DNA from: Polaribacter sp. KT25b
GTDB lineage: Bacteria > Bacteroidota > Bacteroidia > Flavobacteriales > Flavobacteriaceae
Direction: 5' to 3'
Assembly (NCBI RefSeq): GCF_900105145.1
Contig: NZ_LT629752.1
Location: 2,266,001 to 2,330,000 of the forward strand
DNA: 64,000 nucleotides
The translations under genes were made by a program, and so were the position numbers. Position 1 is the first letter of the stretch; each line of letters begins with the position of its first letter. Shown here in pieces: positions 62,834 through 64,000 of the stretch. The notes beneath the pieces are model-generated. The model searched no databases, had not been told where the DNA came from, and was given only the letters and a program-made list of their open reading frames with translations.

Positions 62834-64000
62834 ATGAGCAAAATAGCCAAAATTATATATACAAAGACAGATGAAGCACCAGCATTAGCTACACGTTCAT
62901 TTTTACCTATTGTAAAAGCTTTTACAAAATCTTCTAATATAGAAATTGAAGTTAAAGATATTTCTTTAGCATCTAGAATATTAGCAAATTTTTCTAATTA
63001 TTTAACTGATGATCAAAAAGTTGAAGATGCTTTAGCTGTTTTAGGTGAATTAACAAATCAGCCAGATGCTAATATTATAAAATTACCAAATATTAGTGCT
63101 TCTGTACCGCAACTAAAAGATGCTATTGAAGAATTACAAGCTTTGGGTTATGCTATACCAAATTATCCTGAAGAAGTAATAACAGATGAAGACAAAGCTG
63201 TTTCTGCTTTGTATAATAAAGTAAAAGGATCTGCAGTAAACCCAGTTTTACGTGAAGGAAATTCTGACAGAAGAGCTCCAAAAGCGGTAAAAAACTTTGC
63301 TCGTAAAAACCCACATTCTATGGGTAAATGGTCTAAAGATTCTAAAACTCATGTTGCAACAATGACCGAAGGTGATTTTGCACATAATGAAAAATCTGTT
63401 ACCTTAAAAAAAGGAACTACAATAAAAATAGTTCATACAAGTACTACAAATAAAGTTACCGTTTTAAAAGATAAATTAGCTTTGTTAGATGGTGAGATTA
63501 TTGACGCAACAATAATGAGTAAAAAAGCTTTACTTGAGTTTTTAGAAGAGCAAATTGAAGATGCTTTAGATAAAAACGTATTGTTTTCATTACACATGAA
63601 AGCAACAATGATGAAAGTAAGTGACCCAATAATTTTTGGTCATGTTGTTCGTGTTTATTTTAAAGATTTATTTGAAAAATACGGTAAAACATTTAAGAAA
63701 ATCGGCGTTGATGTTAATAATGGTTTTGGAAACCTTCTTGGTAAATTAAACGAATTACCAAAAAATACACGTGATGAAATTAGGCAAGACATTCGTTTTG
63801 CGCTTGATCATAGTGCAGAATTAGCAATGGTTAATAGCGACAGAGGTGTTACCAATTTACACGTACCAAGTGATGTTATTGTTGATGCTTCTATGCCAGC
63901 AATGATTAGAACTTCTGGACAAATGTATAATGCAGAAGGAAAATTACAAGACACAAAAGCTGTAATTCCAGATAGTGCTTATGCAGGTATTTATTCAGCA
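62834..64000 (+). CDS. icd: NADP-dependent isocitrate dehydrogenase, monomeric type (5' part)
   Basis: The frame from ATG 62834 is open to the window edge (389 codons; the family is about 740). It oxidises isocitrate to 2-oxoglutarate in the TCA cycle with NADP. The N-terminus [19 protein letters not shown], the substrate block [11 protein letters not shown] near 137-147 with NPHSMGKW following, and [20 protein letters not shown] are diagnostic of the monomeric class, which is unrelated in length to dimeric Icd. It has its own promoter. Some authors use the symbol idh for this type. Confidence 0.96.
   Translation, partial: MSKIAKIIYTKTDEAPALATRSFLPIVKAFTKSSNIEIEVKDISLASRILANFSNYLTDDQKVEDALAVLGELTNQPDANIIKLPNISASVPQLKDAIEELQALGYAIPNYPEEVITDEDKAVSALYNKVKGSAVNPVLREGNSDRRAPKAVKNFARKNPHSMGKWSKDSKTHVATMTEGDFAHNEKSVTLKKGTTIKIVHTSTTNKVTVLKDKLALLDGEIIDATIMSKKALLEFLEEQIEDALDKNVLFSLHMKATMMKVSDPIIFGHVVRVYFKDLFEKYGKTFKKIGVDVNNGFGNLLGKLNELPKNTRDEIRQDIRFALDHSAELAMVNSDRGVTNLHVPSDVIVDASMPAMIRTSGQMYNAEGKLQDTKAVIPDSAYAGIYSA

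Noticed and set aside
1..64000. tRNA, rRNA, CRISPR arrays, phage or restriction genes
   Set aside because: Looked for by eye on both strands (T-loop GGTTCGAATCC-type words, short regular repeats, integrase or capsid motifs); nothing supportable was found.

Overview
The window is a 64 kb piece of chromosome from a marine-type member of the Flavobacteriaceae (Bacteroidota), close to Polaribacter or Tenacibaculum. The evidence is the very low GC content, many family-specific proteins, lipoproteins ending in short hydrophobic leaders plus Cys, repeated matches to the Bacteroidota -7 promoter box TAnnTTTG, and flavobacterial intergenic repeats. No tRNA, rRNA, CRISPR array or prophage was seen.

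Layout. 1-2.2 kb is an accessory patch: the end of an unrecognised gene, an attC-like inverted repeat, and an intact IS3-family insertion sequence followed by a stray copy of its own left end. 2.2-12.9 kb holds small conserved proteins, a minus-strand manA-kdsB-HAD operon (Kdo activation and sugar phosphate metabolism), idi-queD, prfC, an outer-membrane barrel protein and two cyclophilin-type isomerases, one of them a cyclophilin-FKBP fusion. 13.0-19.8 kb is a tandem array of four paralogous membrane hybrid histidine kinases. 20.4-25.2 kb is the minus-strand leuCD-leuA-leuB operon. 25.5-34.3 kb holds an ABM-family protein, a Gph-like HAD phosphatase, an unusual MBL-DUF1566-DUF1566-EF-hand secreted protein, pfkB, a methyltransferase, a TPR lipoprotein, a YfiT-like DinB protein, a tRNA-binding protein and a YqaE/Pmp3 peptide. 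34.4-45.8 kb holds an M14 metallopeptidase, an FG-GAP lipoprotein broken by a frameshift, a YdiJ-like FAD/Fe-S dehydrogenase, an aldo/keto reductase and an APC permease. 46.3-64.0 kb holds lon, a DUF4380 protein, an ECF sigma operon with cell-surface DUF4097/GIN proteins, a lone HPt protein, a RimK ligase cluster, trmD, a GT39 glycosyltransferase, rplS and the 5' part of a monomeric isocitrate dehydrogenase gene.

Points that stand out. A 420-nt gene-free stretch before the isocitrate dehydrogenase gene has a consensus promoter (TTTG-N19-TATATTTG), a chain of perfect hairpins and a closing terminator, and looks like an undescribed structured RNA. Two further intergenic copies resemble a known flavobacterial RNA family, one intact and one decayed. 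Two genes are broken by single-base changes: a frameshift in an A7 run (37174-37180) and a TGA in place of the signature Trp codon of a lipocalin-like gene (33983-33985). The four tandem kinases have no separate response regulator beside them, and an orphan HPt protein 34 kb away is a possible partner.

Limits. All calls come from reading the sequence and from memory of protein families; no database search was run. Membrane-segment counts, domain limits and RNA structures are estimates by eye.
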